Shown here: positions 12,701-27,048 of the stretch, piece by piece
Numbering within the stretch: position 1 is the stretch's first letter
How the letters are laid out: each line of letters begins with the position of its first letter
Origin: Amblyornis subalaris
Taxonomy: Eukaryota; Chordata; Aves; Passeriformes; Ptilonorhynchidae
Assembly (NCBI GenBank): GCA_018881555.1
Contig: JACAXG010000063.1
Span: 3,931,930 to 3,995,929, forward strand
Length of the DNA: 64,000 bases
Direction of reading: 5' to 3'
Made by a program: the position numbers and the translations under genes
The notes under the pieces: model-generated
What the model was told of the DNA's origin: nothing
Seen by the model: the letters and a program-made list of their open reading frames with translations, nothing else
Databases searched by the model: none

Positions 12701-14072
12701 GCTGTGGGATCTATAATTGGCATCCACTTTTGTGGAGGGGGAAAGGTTGAGACTCCGAGGGCTGTCTGGGTTTGTCTTCATCTGATTGAAACAATGAATG
12801 TATTTTGGTTTGTTATTACTCCTCAAGCAGTATTATGTCCCCAAACTTATTTCAAGCACAGAAAGATTCTCCAGTAGGAACAAGCTCTGGAAATTTTTTC
12901 CAGTAATGTTTAGTACAAGACTTTACCAATGGTGAAATTTATCAATTACCAATACTCTACTAACACTCTTGCAACATGGCAATTATCACTTCTAATATCA
13001 CATAAACAATGAGTTATATTCACAAAGGTTTGTCATTTCTCCCACTTCCCTGTTGAGTAGGGGAGAAGCAAAGAAAATTCCATTACTATTGAGGAGGAGG
13101 AGGAATAAAGNGGAATTCCTGCTTTTGCAGCAGCAGCTGCTGATAGCAAGGAGTCAAAAAAGTTAGTGGCTCTGGGGATGGCATGGTTGCTGCTGCCCAG
13201 GGGAGCAAACCTTTGTGTATTTTATGGGTACACACAAATACCACTTTATGCAGTCCTCCCATGTCACTTGAAACTGGAGAAGTCTACACAGTACCTCAAA
13301 TCCCTGACATTTAAAAAAACCAAAAGAAGGTGCTAATCCCATTTTCCTTGAAGCTCCATCCACAACGGTGTTATGTTTTGTTACGTGTGGCTTTGTTAGT
13401 GTTTTTTTAAGGGGCAGTAAAGCTATAAAATTTTTCTCCTACTTCGCATTTTTCGTGCGATAGGATTTAACATGAAATTCTGGTTTGTTTCACCCTTTGA
13501 GAGCCCGTCCGAGTGATTTACACAAACTTTTACAGAGGCACCACCATCTCTGATGCTTTGTTAGGAAGCCAAATCCCTCCAGGTGGCTTAGACAGATGCT
13601 CACACCTCGACTACGCCCTAGTTTGTATACTGCTCTAATAGTTACTAATTACCTATTCAATGTCATTACCACGTTTCTGGTTTTGGCACAGAACTACAGA
13701 GCAAGTTGCAACAGCCACACAGAAAGATCACTGCGTATTCTGCCAACATCAGAAAATAAGAATTGTTAGGGTGCTTGCAAGGTATGCTGAGGAGTCAGTC
13801 AGTGTGTGTACTTAGCTCTTAGAATGTGTGTTTGTTTTGGGCTTTCTGCATTCTTTGTGATTTGTTTCTTCACTGGAATTGAAGAACCTGAACGATTACT
13901 TCTTTCTAGCGGCTAGAGAGCAGATGTACTTCGGGAAAACNACATTTTTTTTATAGCTTGAGATCACTCAGCGAACAAAATGAAATCTCCTTGATCTCCT
14001 TGGACATTCTGCAGAAATCTGTGAATTTTCAGAAGGCATATGTTAAATACTATTCCAAGTCAAAGTTACTAT
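9701..14072. other. noncoding stretch with one inverted repeat
   Basis: Apart from the perfect inverted repeat at 9902-9931, I saw no named feature. The longest frame is 151 codons on the minus strand at 12371-12826. Its lysine-, serine- and histidine-rich translation shows no domain, signal sequence or periodicity, and it overlaps other open frames, so it is treated as chance. Confidence 0.5.
9902..9931. repeat. 12-bp perfect inverted repeat, 6-base loop
   Basis: The arms atcacagtcaac (9902-9913) and gttgactgtgat (9920-9931) are exact reverse complements separated by agcaaa. Pairing stops at 9901/9932. This is a directly visible stem-loop of unknown role. Confidence 0.75.
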
Positions 14073-14119
14073 GAAAAAAAACCCAAACAACCAAAAAAAA
14101 ACCGCAAAACACAAACAAC
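14073..14119. repeat. A-rich low-complexity tract
   Basis: The tract alternates A runs with ccaaacaacc-type units and has almost no T for nearly 50 bases. Similar tracts recur at about 23197, 41921 and 50881 in this window, so this is a local compositional style rather than one element. Confidence 0.7.
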
Positions 14120-17100
14120 TTAGCCGCTTATATTGTTAGAAAGTATTTACTGTGGAAGGAAATAATGCCTAGCAGATATAAAGGACAATAAGATTTTATT
14201 ACTTTTCATTAATCCCCCTGATCCCGCTGTGTATGTGAGACCCATCTTGTATCAGGGTTTTAAACTCTGTCAACTCCCTTATTCATGACCCTTTCTGAAA
14301 AGTGGTTTGTAGTGAATGTCCTGTAGAGGGAGATGGTTTCAACAGGGCTAAATATCTGGGCCAGAGCTCCATGTTAAGGCAGATGCTTCCAGTTTTGAGG
14401 CTAACACAGCTCTGTGGGTATGTGCCAGAGCTGCACTGCGCAGGGTAACCACACATGAAATACCTTTCCTTGCAGATTGGGTAGAACTTCGGGTCTGATT
14501 AATTGTACGTCTGCAGCAGGAAGTTTTCCTGGCATAAGATGATTAGTGGTGTAATTTGTCTTGGGAGCATTGCTATGCTGATAACAGACTGGTTTATTTT
14601 TATAAAAAGCAACAGTGGGAGCACTTAAGAGGGTTTGGCTGGCTTTGTTAAACAGAAAAAAATTTATAGTAAGAAGTCAACCAGTCCCCCTCTAGTAAGA
14701 TCTTATCTAGAGTGGAATACTTAATTTTTACATTTAAATTGCTGTTTAGTTTTCAGAGTTCACTTCCACATGAAAGATGCAATTAATAATTACCAAAGCT
14801 ATTGTCTGGACTCTCTTTGAGGCAAAAATCCNTGTGTTTGAATTTATCTACTCATAGACAACTTGCATTTTGAAATGTGTGTTTTTTGTCTATACAATCT
14901 AGTGACTCTAATTCCTTTGTCCTTCTTGGTTTACAAATAATCCCAGGAAGAATGAGAGTACTGCTCAGTGTGAATAAGAGTAAAGGAATGAAGCCCATCA
15001 TCCATGAAAGAAAGCACAAATTCTAGATCACAGGACTTAAACCCAGCCCTTTACTGCTGTCAGTAGGGAGCAATGTGCCTGAGTCAGAATAGCCCAATCC
15101 TATGTCTTAATCATCATATTACAGAGATTTATTTGACTTATTGTGTCCTCAGTGGTGCTTTCTGGAAATGTAACTCTTTTGCACAGAAAAAAAGAAATCA
15201 AAGCTTTCTTATGGGTTTTTTCATGCAGAATTGTGGGGAAAGTTTGTTTCCTTGTAAGTTCATCGGGGAAATTGTGTGAGGTCAGGTAACAGCAACATTT
15301 AGCCTTAGGCTTTTAGTCCTTTTAAATAAGAAAGGAAGAAATTTTGTATTTGTGGGTGAGAAAGGGCAGCAGCCAAATAGGATCCTGGGGTAACTTTGCA
15401 GCAGGTGTCCTTGGGGTCAGCACTGCCAGGAACACTGGGTATACTGTTCTCTGTTGTGCTTATTTTTGGACGGTGTCTTCTGACTTATGGACTAACATTT
15501 ACTATAGGGCTAAATCAGAATGGAAAGTCAAAGTATTCTGAAATGGGAATACATGAAATTCTGCTTGCAGGCTAAATAACAAAGTGTACTGACTTTGTTT
15601 TAAAAACATAAAGAATTCTATTTAGCCTCTCTTAGAATAAAGTTGTCTGCTTAAAATTTCATTTTAAAGTGTTACATTTTTATAATTATTGTCCATGTCT
15701 TGGCTAAGTTAAGGGCATGCAGATGTACTTAGAATGCTCCATGGCTTTAATGGAAGTAGGAATTGAAAGTACTTGGAGCCAGTACATTTGTTGTTACCTA
15801 GTCAAGGAAGCTGGCAAATGATGTTACAAATTTTGGAAGAATTGTGGTTTTGCAGACAATGAGAGCAGTAGTTAGAGCAATACAATGTCAAGATAGTACT
15901 GCTGAGAACATAATTATGACCGGGCTTCTGGTGCTTAACTGATAAGTAATATTAAAACCTCAAATAAATTATAATTGTAGGATGATAAACAGCCCTGAAG
16001 TCTGACATTTGCGAGATCAAAAAGACCATGGGAGATCTTGCATATTTCTTGTTTAAAGCAACAATTGCATGACACAGTAGCTGTAGGCACTGTACCATCC
16101 AGGCAAACAAATCTTTCAAAGATACTCTCTGGTTTGGAAGTAACAGTTTGCAATACAAGCTCTGGAAATCCAACAGAGAAGAACACTTGCTTAGAATGCT
16201 TACATTTGGAAATTATAAATTTCTATAATAATATTTTTTATTTTTTAAAAAATGTGCTCTATTATTATTTTTTTAAAGTTACATTTACATCACCAGAAAG
16301 CCTTGTAAGTGCCTTACAATTATCCTATGTGCTGGCTGGGATTTTTTTAATAGACAAAATCAGCTGACTTTGCTTTGCAATTATATTGCAGCGAAGTGGG
16401 TTTGGCTTAAAATATTCCTTTCTAGTACATTTATTCATATAATGTTATTTGCAATTTTTCTTGTACAAGATTTTCTTTTTACTTTGGTACTTGGAAGTTG
16501 GAAGTGTTCTGAGAATTAGAATTAGATTTTCACTGAAAAATCATATACCTGCTGAGTACTTTTGTGTTACTTTGATTATTGTAGAAAAGAGTGAAAAATG
16601 GGAAAATGGTGACAAGAGCACTTGTATGTTTTCACCCTAACCAGCTTGAGAACTGCATGTTCTCTTGTTGTTGGCACCTGGTACAAAAGGTTTGCTTGAG
16701 AGCAGAGGGATGCCCAGAATGCCTGCAGAAAATTCAGATTAGAGCAAGGTGATCCGATTTTATGAACAGTTATTGCTTTGGAGTGAAAAAGTTGTTTGTA
16801 GCTACTGCCTTCTCTATGATTAGAATGGAACAGGCAAGTTCACTTCCTTGGAATTTTGTCATTTTATTTGTAGCTGTTCTTAGTTTGCTTTGCAAATGTT
16901 TGCATTGCTGTGTGCTCTTAAAATTAAATTACAATGCTGTAATATCGAACAGTGATAAGTTTCATAGTTATGCACACATTGGCAAGGAGCCGCGATACTG
17001 CAGGAGGTGAGACGGATGTCCAGTAGGTAGGCAGATGAAATGTACATGACTACAATAGAAGAAAAGGCTATTAAAACGTAATTTCTGAGACTTGGTAATT

Positions 17101-20100
17101 TTAAGGGAGTGATTTTGCAATTGCATCCTGGTGGAAGTGCTCATTCTTCACAGAAGTACCTTGTAATACTCTGAAGACAGTTGGGCATCCTGCTGTCTCT
17201 TTTCAGTTGATGTTTAACTGGGATAATTTTTGAAAGAGAGAAAATGTAAGATTAGGTACCTAAAAATGTAAAATAACTGCTTGAGACCTACAGACAGAAA
17301 CTGACAAAAGTAATTTTTTTTAAAACAAACAAATCTCAATCCTTGTCTTGTTGTAACATGAAGGTGGTGAAACCTCAGAATAGATGGAAAGTTAATACCT
17401 TTGTGTGTGCAGCTTTTCTTCCTGAAAATCTTTCATAAAGCAAGAGTTTTCATGCAGCAGTAGAAAAGTGAAATGTACTTGGTCTTTTGTAATATTACAA
17501 AAGATCTTTGCTGTGGTTTCTTCTACCATTGTTTGTATCTCCTCACTGCTTCTGGGGAATGGGAGTGATGATGTGAAACTGAGTCCAGCTCCAGATCTGG
17601 GCTTAAAATTCTTATGTACTTTTGGCTTTTGTCATTAAGAGTAGCAGTGATCAAGCTACAATGCAGTTGCTCTGTAGCTGTCTATGCCAGCTCTCCAAAT
17701 TGCTGACACCTCTGCTGTCATATAAATGGTATTTTCAAAAATATCTGAACAAAGTACAGATATTAATTGAACAAGTTGTCTTTTGTCTAACATCACTGAG
17801 ACTTCCATTACCCAGAAGGAGCCTCAGTGTGATGTGAAGAGAACACATTTAACTTAATTTTAGGGATTTAATGCTGGGGTTTTTTTAAATTAAGTAATTT
17901 ATAGTGATTGCAGGGTGGGAGAAGAAGGCATAATCTCCGTTAAAACACTGAGGAATAATGAGAGAAAACTTAACAGGCAAAGCCTTTCCAGCACCAGGAG
18001 AGGTCTGGAGCCAGGAGAGGACATGTTCCTGCAGCCCGAGGCTATAGGCCAGTCACACATTTTTAGCTTTCCATAAACTGGGCAGAGGAGGCCTCTTGAG
18101 ATATTAAGCTTAAGTATTCCCAAATAATCATAAAACCACTTCAGAAATGGAAGTTTTGAGTTTTTCTATGATATAATAACATAATTCAAAGGAAGACAGG
18201 TAACTTTAGGGATCCTGACTTCATTCAGTGTTTTGACCAATTTCAATACGATTATTTCTTATATTTGACACTTCTATGTGTTACTAAGGCCTTTTTCCAT
18301 CTAAAACTTCTGGTTGGCATACACATAAATCTCATTTTACAGTTGATTTGATGCAGTGTGCCCCCCATCATGTATGCAAACATCTGCTTGTCCCTTTAGC
18401 AATATCTATATGAAAAGTACAACCAGGATGAAGGCAGCAGTGAAAACTGATTTAGTAGGGAAAGGATTAATTCATGACAGGAATGCCTTTTTAATATTAA
18501 GGGGTAAATAAAGGAAATTGTTGGGGTCTTAACAGCTGGCCAAGTGTGTTCAGAAAGACTTCCAAGCTCCTACAGCAATTAATCCAGATCAAGAGAGGAT
18601 TAACTTTGAAGTTTAAAATATACTCCAGGCCTGAGGAGGAGCCATTGCAAAGTGCTCATGAATGGGGTAGAGAGCTGATTTGTAAGAGTGGGAGTTAAGT
18701 TATAGATATGAAATCCGGATTTTGAATTTGCAGGCTGGACTTTTACATCTTAATCTTCTGTAGTAGATCAGTAGCCTGAGTGAATATGGAGTGAAAAATA
18801 TCTTAGATCATCTTAGACTACTATAGACTGTAAGAGATGGAAATTACTTGACTTGCTATGTTTATTGCCAGAGCCAGAAATTTTAGTTTTTCAACCTTTG
18901 GTAATCGAGATTTCTTAAACTGACCAACAGGAAACTTGAAAAACTTGAAATTCTTTTGGCATTCTTTTGCAATTTCCTACGATTTTAGTTTGGAAAATAG
19001 GTTAGTATTTCTTTGAATGGAGCTCTTGGGAGTGGGAAAATATCTATAATGAGCAGAATACGTTGTTCACTATAGAGTATATCTTGGAAATTAACCTGCA
19101 GATGTATTGGTAAAATTGTTACGAATTTCTGAAGACTAATTTTTTTTTTCTGAAAATAAAACTCAATAAGGTGTTTTATTACAACCATAAAGGTTAATTG
19201 AGATAAAAATGTGTATTATAATGTCAACCACAGTAAATGGCCAGCCATATGGAAAAGATTATAGTTTTTTTATTTGACTTGTCTGAGCTAAAAAAATTAT
19301 AGTGAGATTTTCNCACTTGAATAGGAAACTTCCTCCAGTCCTCCTGTTGTGGCTTTGCATTTTGACGGGAATATCCTGTTCTCAATTTTTCCCAATGTTT
19401 CTAAGAGGCTCTTTGACTTTTCTCTGCTGATTTCTTTGTTTTAAAACAATGAAATGCCTACTGCCATCTTCATTCTTTTCACTGTCTTCCTTCCTTCCCT
19501 CAAAAGCCCAAAGTGAAGCTCTTAAGGCAGAGGGAACTGAAACCCCTGACAGCTTCCCCCTGCAGACCAAAAGTAGCTCAATCTTTGTGTTTGCACACAA
19601 ACTTCAGGTGTCCTTTTTGACCTGGACATATCCTTTTGTAAAACTCTCATGCACCTTGATGGAATTGTGCCTGCTGTTGTCTGTAATGCCAAGAGCCTCT
19701 AATGACAACAGAAAACTGAGGAAAGGTATTTGGGAGAAAACACTTGAGCTCGTGTGTCCGTACTGTCTTTTGTTAAGCCTTGCTATGTGATCTCAGATTA
19801 GGGGTCAGGACAGTGTGTTTCTACCACAAATCCTTCTCCAGCTGTATGAGAGGTAGAGAACAGAGCTGAAACTGTTCGAAACAGTTTCACCAAGCAGCCG
19901 TGGATGTATCATTACAATAGACACTGATAACTTTGATGCATTGGAACGGGAAGAAGGCATTTAGTTTCAGATGAAGTGGAAGGGCGTGGGAGATGGGAAT
20001 GGAGATGGAGGTGTGATCATCAGAGCCTCTTCCAATGAAGACTTCTGTGTCATCAAACAAATAGAGCAGCAGGAGTACCAACAAAACAGGACTCTTGCTT

Positions 20101-22953
20101 TGAATGTCAGGCTGGAGAGGAGGGTGAGGAGGAGGAAGTTCATCTTGCACAAAAGGACAGAGGTGGTCCAGAAAAATCCTCCTGGATAGAGCTGATAGCT
20201 AAGAGCTTAGGCTGAACAAGATCCTGAGGGAACAAAGGATCTTACTGTAAAGTACAAGCTAATATTGCTTTTTCTTGTTTCATTTTCCTTTTTGTACATT
20301 GTCGTTTGGAGTTTAACATTTTGCTGTGCTAAATTCGGATTTACATTTCCTTGTTTGAGCATCTCTCATAAAGCACGATCTTGGGTGAAGTTAATAGGAT
20401 TTTTGCTACTGTTGCCTGAGTCTAGACTTATCATTAGATCTATGCCATAACGTGCTTTAGAATCTCCTAAGGCAAGGTCTTCTGAGCAGGATTTTNAGTG
20501 GTGTCCTGCTCGGCCTGGAGAGCAGGGATGGGGGCTTTGCCCAGGAGGAGGCTGTAAGTCAGTGCCTATTTGAGCTAGACAGGCACTGTTCTCCCCTTTG
20601 GGATAATGTTGAGGGCTTTCAGAAATGAAACTGCGTTGGAATCTTGCCCAGACCAGAGAGCTGATGGTGCAGTCTGGAGTTTAAGGGCTGATATTGCTGA
20701 GAAACCTGTCATAGGAGAAATCTCCTGTGTGTGAATGCACTGCTGTAAGAAAACGAGTAAACTGTTCATGCTTCTGGCAACATCCAAACTCACACAGTTG
20801 TTATTGTTTCTTATTTCAAATACATTTTCTTTTCTAATCTGCAAGATAAGATAAATAGAAGATTTTATGCAACTATAGCATTTTTTAATGTCAACTCTGT
20901 GCTGAGTCATTTATCTTTATTACCCACTAAAGCCTGAAAATTTGCACTTATTTTTCATACTATTTATTTTGGAAAATATACTAAAGTGCTCTTCTCTCAC
21001 TAGTCTAAATAAAGAAGAACAACTTGGCATTTGTAATAATCCAACTGACTGACTTAGGGTGGAATAGCAATTCATTCAGCACAAGCCTAAACCAGGGGAT
21101 TTCAGAAAAGTCAGCATCCCCATGTACTGCGGGAAACTACACCAGTTCAGGAATGCAAATATTTTAACAGAAAATTCTGCCAAACTTGGCCTGTATTGTG
21201 TATTAGCCCCTGGCTGGCTTAATTTATCTGGCACATGCTCAACTCTGACACTAGCTGATTATACTACTCCAAAGAAAAAAAAGAGGGAGGAAGTATGTAA
21301 TCTGTGCACCACTGCTTTGTATACGTACCCCTTCTGTGTCAAAGAACAACATGCTGACAGATGGTACTTAGTCACCTGTTATGTCTGTTGTTTATATGCT
21401 TTGATCTAAAATTTATTTTGCTCTTCTTGGCAGCTGAGCTGTTTCTTAATCCATTGATAAAACCTGCTTAATAAGCACTTGCAAAGACACTGACATCACC
21501 AGAAACAGGCTGTGTTGGTGAAATCATGACGTGATGCCTGTAAACCCAAGAGAAGCCTTGTATTCAAGGCTTCAAGCAAAATGCTTTTTGGAGAAGCAAG
21601 TAACAAGCAGTTTTATTCTTGCTTTGCGTAGTTTAAGTCTGAGGCTTCCTTGTATTTATTTCAAGTGTGTCAAAAAGGAAAGGACAGTTCAAATAGCTTC
21701 TTTCCTATGAAGAATTTGTATCTTACCATGCTAGCAGCTTCCTTTTCTATGTATTAAGACTATCTGAAACCTTGTTTCGTCTTCCTTAATTATGTGTATA
21801 AATAGAATTTTCTTGTCATGGAACAGTTTTAAGAAGAGAGCCATTGCCTTGTTTCGGGGTGACTCTCTGTGACTAAAGAGAGGTGACCACTTGCCATGAG
21901 AAGTGTGGGGAGCTAAAACATGGTGTCTGTCATTTGGGCTTTTTCTGGGGATTATGTTTGGTTTTCTTGGGGTTTTCTGCAAAAGATACAGCTTTCTGGG
22001 TTTTTAGTTTGAGGGTCCTGTCACTCATTAAATTTGTGACTAATAAGAACCAGTTAGATTAATCTCAAAATATAAACCTTGGCAAGAGGGAGTTATAAAT
22101 TTCTGGTATCTTGAGGACTTTATTGCATTAGCATTTTAGCAAGATGGAGTATTTCCTGCTAAGCTGCATGACCATCTCTGGCCAACTCGCACTGTCACCA
22201 AGGTTTCCTAAGAGTGCAGTTTCACTTGCCATCAGTTGGCTGGCAGGTCCCTTCATTCAATTATCAGGGCATATTTTGTCAGCATGTAAGCACTGTCTTC
22301 TGCCAGCTTTGGGAGCTTTCCAGTCTTGGAGACCTGCAAGAGTGCAGTGTAGGAAAACTGGCTTTTGTTTAGCATTCTCTTTGTCTGGACAGCTTGCCTG
22401 ATGTCCTGTGCAGGAGTCTAGGTAATTAATTTAAACTAGTTGGGTACAACTAAGTGACATGGTACCGTAAGACATTGTCTCCTCTTTAGTGATCCATCCT
22501 CAAACAAAATATTGACGTTTCCACATGAAAGCTGTTAGATTCCCCTACAGGGAAATTGTGTTTATTTTAATGCAGGAAATACAAATTAATGGAGATTATA
22601 ATTGTGGACAGAATTCTGGAGTGTTTAATTCTGAATCTGGCTGTATTAGGACATAGAGTGTTGCTGCTCAGATTCTCACTGAGTTCAGAACAGCTCTTCT
22701 GTCTTTTAAGCTAAACTGACAAGGAAGTTAGAATTTCTGTTTTTTTTATTGACCCTGTGACTGCTCACTTGAAAATAGGAGCAAAGTATTTTTATAAATG
22801 TTGCCATATATGATTATGTAAGGGAAGTATTTATAAGCATCTTTGTTCCTGTAATCTTTTTTATTTTGATAGAGCTAAATCTGCTAAAATTCCTGAGCAG
22901 ATATTAAAAGTTAATTCAAATTTTACAATTAAAAAAAATTTTTAAATGTTAGA
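14120..22953. other. long AT-rich noncoding stretch
   Basis: Nearly 9 kb shows no gene, CpG island or nameable repeat. The longest open frames (109-113 codons, around 16038, 19449 and 20575) have no recognisable motif. They lie opposite or beside other open frames in the same low-stop patches. The region fits an intron or intergenic DNA. Confidence 0.55.
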
Positions 22954-22984
22954 CTTCTTTTTTTTCTTTCTTTTTTTTTTTTTT
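22954..22984. repeat. poly-T / pyrimidine tract
   Basis: About 30 bases are almost entirely T with scattered C, ending at gttag. It could act as a splice-acceptor tract or be the inverted A-tail of an old retroelement. No element body was recognised beside it. Confidence 0.65.
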
Positions 22985-23196
22985 GTTAGGCACAAGAAAG
23001 GCTTATTTAAAAATATAGGCTCCAGGACTGCTGATTAAACTGTAAATTACAGAAAAGCATGTTAAGGCATGACATTGTTGCACAGTTAACGATCATTCTT
23101 TTTTGGCTTGTTGCCTCTAGAGGCATACTGAAAGGGGGAGGAGAGGGGGGTGAAGCAAGCAATTTAGAGCTTGTACTAAATAAATACTGATAGGTT

Positions 23197-23254
23197 TGAA
23201 AAAGAAAAACAAACACAAAAAAAAAAAACAAGCACAAAAGACAACAAACACAAC
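23197..23254. repeat. A-rich low-complexity tract
   Basis: Runs of A are interrupted by single C or G (aaacaaacac, acaacaaacac) over nearly 60 bases. This produces a false phenylalanine/valine-rich peptide on the minus strand. Confidence 0.7.
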
Positions 23255-26200
23255 CTTCCAGAAACTCCCCAAGCCCTGGAAATCCAGGGCAAAAATGCTC
23301 CCAAATCACAAAATGCTGTTCTCCATCAGATAGTTGTGCCTGCCAGACTTGGGGACATGTGAAGTGCCAGACATGCCATGTGTCACGCAGCCATTTGGGT
23401 GATGGCACTGCCAGGAGAGTCTGCACAGCTCAGAGAGGGTACAGCAAGGGGTGGATGAATGTTGGCATGGAATAATGCTTACCTAGAACTTGCTTTTTCT
23501 GGGAGGGGAAAATGGAATTTGCGTGTGTGTATTAAGGGAAAAGGTAATATATATTTTATCTCAGGCAGTTCTCCATTGAAGAACAAGAATTAACTTTGTG
23601 GGGTCTTTCTTGCTTTCCTCTTGGGAAGGCTTTGGGTTTCCACATGGGATGATGTGATGAACATGAGAGAAAAAAACCCACAATCTAAACATACAATTCA
23701 TGTATTTTTTTAAATTAGTTGTAATAAATGTCCATCCTCTCAGTAATGAATACTGTAAATGTCCATTCCTTTGAAGTTTAAAGAATCTGATCTTTAACTT
23801 CTGACTGATGAATGTACACATTTAAGTGGTGTGAGAAAGTGAATGAATTGGGGAAGCACTTAATAGTTTCAGTATTCTTCTTTCTCTCCTTCCTTTACTT
23901 CTGATAGTATCCCATGAAACAGTAGGCTAGATGGAGAGAGATTTTCTTTCCTCCCTGTCTACCACTTCTTCTGCCAACATCCCAGCTCTTCTTTCTGACT
24001 CCTTTCTGTTAGGAACCCTTTCCTGCTCTCTCTCGCTCAGATGCCTTCCCCACCCACATACGTACTTGGATCTTCAGTCAAGTCTGTCCTTGCTCTCGTG
24101 CACATGAAGAGTTCAGTTGCTGCTTGCACCTCTTCTTTCCCACAGATCTCCAGAAGCTCCATGAGAGTCCTTTCCCTCACTCCTTCACATCTCTCCCTTC
24201 ATTGTGTAACATTACCTGTGCCTGTTCTGCTTCCTACTGCTGGTACAGCGACACCGAATTTTGCCACCCCTAGTTTAGGTTGAAAAATTAAGTTTTGTCT
24301 ATGTTGACACAAGTTAGTTCCAGGTATAGCAGAAAGCAGCTCTGCATTGATATTCATGCAACTCAATGTCCGTGAAGTTAATATCCTTATTTAAAATCTG
24401 CAGTGGAGAGAGATCCCAGCGAGCCAATCCTCAGACCACAGGCAAGGAATTACACATTTTCAGGGCTTTGGATGAGGCCAACTATGTTGTAGTTTTATAT
24501 GAAGAATCTTAATGAGAAGATGCAGTGGTAAATAAAGCAATTTGTGCTGTAATTCCATATTATTTAGGGGTTTTTTTCTTGATGATGTTCCCACACATAT
24601 GGAATTTAAAGTGTTTTAACTTTAACATTTTCCAAGTAATAAGTTATCGTGATTGATGCTCTAGCATCTAAAAAAGATGGAAAAAAATTGAGATCATAGT
24701 TTAAACTAGATTCTTAGCGAAATGTTGTTGTGAGCATTTTTACATTTTGACACTGAAGTTGTCATCTTGGATTGCACCGCTGGCAGTCCTCACAGATGAT
24801 CGAGCCAATTCACTTTCCCAGAGTGTCTTAAAAATAGAATATCTTGTCTACTACCATCTTCTGATTAGAAACTATTGTTTTACAGCTATAAAGAAAAGGG
24901 AAATACTTAAATTCAGATTGAAAACACATGCTCAGCTGGAGAGAAAGGGATAAATTCAACATCTGTGTATCTACCATATATTTAGGGCTATGGCCATGGA
25001 AACTTAAAGGAGTATTTCTGGTTTGGGTTTTGTCGGTGGTGGTTGTTTTTGTTTTATTCCTTTTAGATAAGCAGATCTTAATAAAAACTTATGAGGTTTT
25101 TTTCTCTCTTTACAACAATAATGATGAATGTGACAGAGTAACAGGCAAACTGGCTGCAATGCACATGCTGACGAGGGAGGCCTAGGCCAGGAGTCAAACA
25201 TTCCACATCAGTCTGCAAGATTAAAATGTTTGTAGTTTAGCGTTTTACATGGTTTTGATTGGAGTCTATCCAGATATTTGCATGCAAAGAATTATTGCTC
25301 AATGACAAACTGTGTTGATACAATCTAGGATGTCGGGAAATTTCCACTCTAGTATGGTCCTNTGCCAAGTATGATACCTCTCGGGAATTATAAAATAAAT
25401 GGTGCNTTTTGGCCTCGAAAGATCAGTGGACAGCAAATGCAATTTTCTATAATTTGGAAAAATCACAGTTTCTGTTTCCCTAATCGGAGGCAGTTATCAT
25501 TGTTACAAGTTTGTGCTAGGATCGTAATGCAAAAAGCTGAAACCCTGAACCATCTTGCAGGGTTTGTAAAATCCTCCTCCCCTTAGGAAGAAGGGTCTGT
25601 ACAAATAGCATTACTTGGGCTATGTGTGCTCCAAAGGGTGATTCTGCAAATGTGGTGCTAAGTAGCGCCTTCTTCCCAAGCAGTCCAGATACCAGTGGGA
25701 AATTTTCTTTGTGTGCTCTGGTAGCTNATAATTCCATTTTAAATCTGATCTTCTCCCCTTTATCCTGTATATACCCTAGCTGAAACCAGGACAACTTTCT
25801 ACTGTATAAATACTATTTTGAGCTTTGTTAGTGGACACTTGTTTCTCAGTCTCACTCACCTCCCAGAGCTCTCCTTCTCATGACAAAGCCACTGAACCTT
25901 TGGGTGACAGTAACCCACTCCTACAGTAAGTGCAACTTATCTAGTAGGACAGAGAGATTATTCCATAAAGTTTCTTTTAAACCTTTGGGAAGCTACAATA
26001 CTGTGAGGAACAATCTGATGCTGAAGAGCATCTGTAGGAATGTTCTGCTTCAGGAAGCCTGAGCTTACTGGGTTGATGTGTATTTGACAGAAATGTTTGA
26101 AGGAATGCAGATCTGACTGTTCTGGATTTTAGCACCAGCTACTGAAAATAAGTCATGCCAGATCAGTAAGGGAGTTCTAGCATGAAGTACCTAAGAGCTC

Positions 26201-26997
26201 CTCAATGAGCTAGACTTAAAGCTAATAGTATTAGGTGTCCTGCAGTTTTGGTCTCTACCTACCTTCCCAGCAGAATCTGCATAGAGGAAACTAAGCCTGA
26301 AGGAGAGGTGTGAAAATTAAGCATGTTTGTTGTACATAACAGTAGCATTCCTCTGCCTTTTTGATAAAGGAAACATTTCAATGACATAAAATGTTAGTTT
26401 TCAAGCTGATAGGCTAAAAGAGAACGAGTCTCACAGTTTTCAAATCAAGTTTTGACTCTGAAAATTCATTTTTCTTAACTGGATAGGTTATATCTGGAAT
26501 TTCAGTACTAATTTCAACGGGAATCTTTCATATTATTTAATTTGCTTGTACTCTTTGTAAATGCTTTTTTATTTGGCATTAAACCAATTGTAGGAACAAG
26601 GATTAGTTTGTGTGATTTGTGACGAGATTACACTTAGCATTTATTGCATTTCGTGTTTCTGTTGGAATATGCCTGACACCATGAAGTAAGTTGAAAAGGC
26701 TTAACTTTTAAAATGACAGCTGAAGTCTTAACACTGAAATCTCTTTGATGATTAGATGAAATGTTTTCTGTTGAGAAAGANCGATATGGGAAAAGAAAAA
26801 GGTGCTAGTGGGATTTAGGTCTCTGTCAACGTTTTAATTGCACAGCTCANGGGTTTTAGTCACTCTGTTTAATCTTGCTTTGTGCACAGCTTCTCTTTGC
26901 TTCCGTTACATTCTTGTGTAGCTGCTGCTGCTGATCGCTGGGCAAATCACTTTAATGTAGTAAACAATAATGTTAGTACTACTTAAAAAGAGCTGGG

Positions 26998-27048
26998 GTT
27001 TATTTTGGTCTTGGTTTGGTGTTTTGGGGGGTTTTATTTGTTTTTAGG
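26998..27048. repeat. T/G-rich low-complexity tract
   Basis: About 50 bases of ttggt, ttttgg and ggggggtttt words with very few A or C. It is the complement-strand counterpart of the A-rich ccaaac tracts elsewhere in the window. Confidence 0.6.

Noticed and set aside
12371..12826. 151-codon minus-strand frame
   Set aside because: The composition looks random, it overlaps shorter frames on both strands, and no motif or homology was recognised.
13092..13106. gag/gga triplet run as a microsatellite
   Set aside because: Only about four to five units, too short to call a microsatellite.
23007..23426. 139-codon minus frame with a poly-phenylalanine/valine stretch
   Set aside because: The hydrophobic run is the translation of the A-rich tract at 23197-23254 read on the other strand, not a membrane segment.
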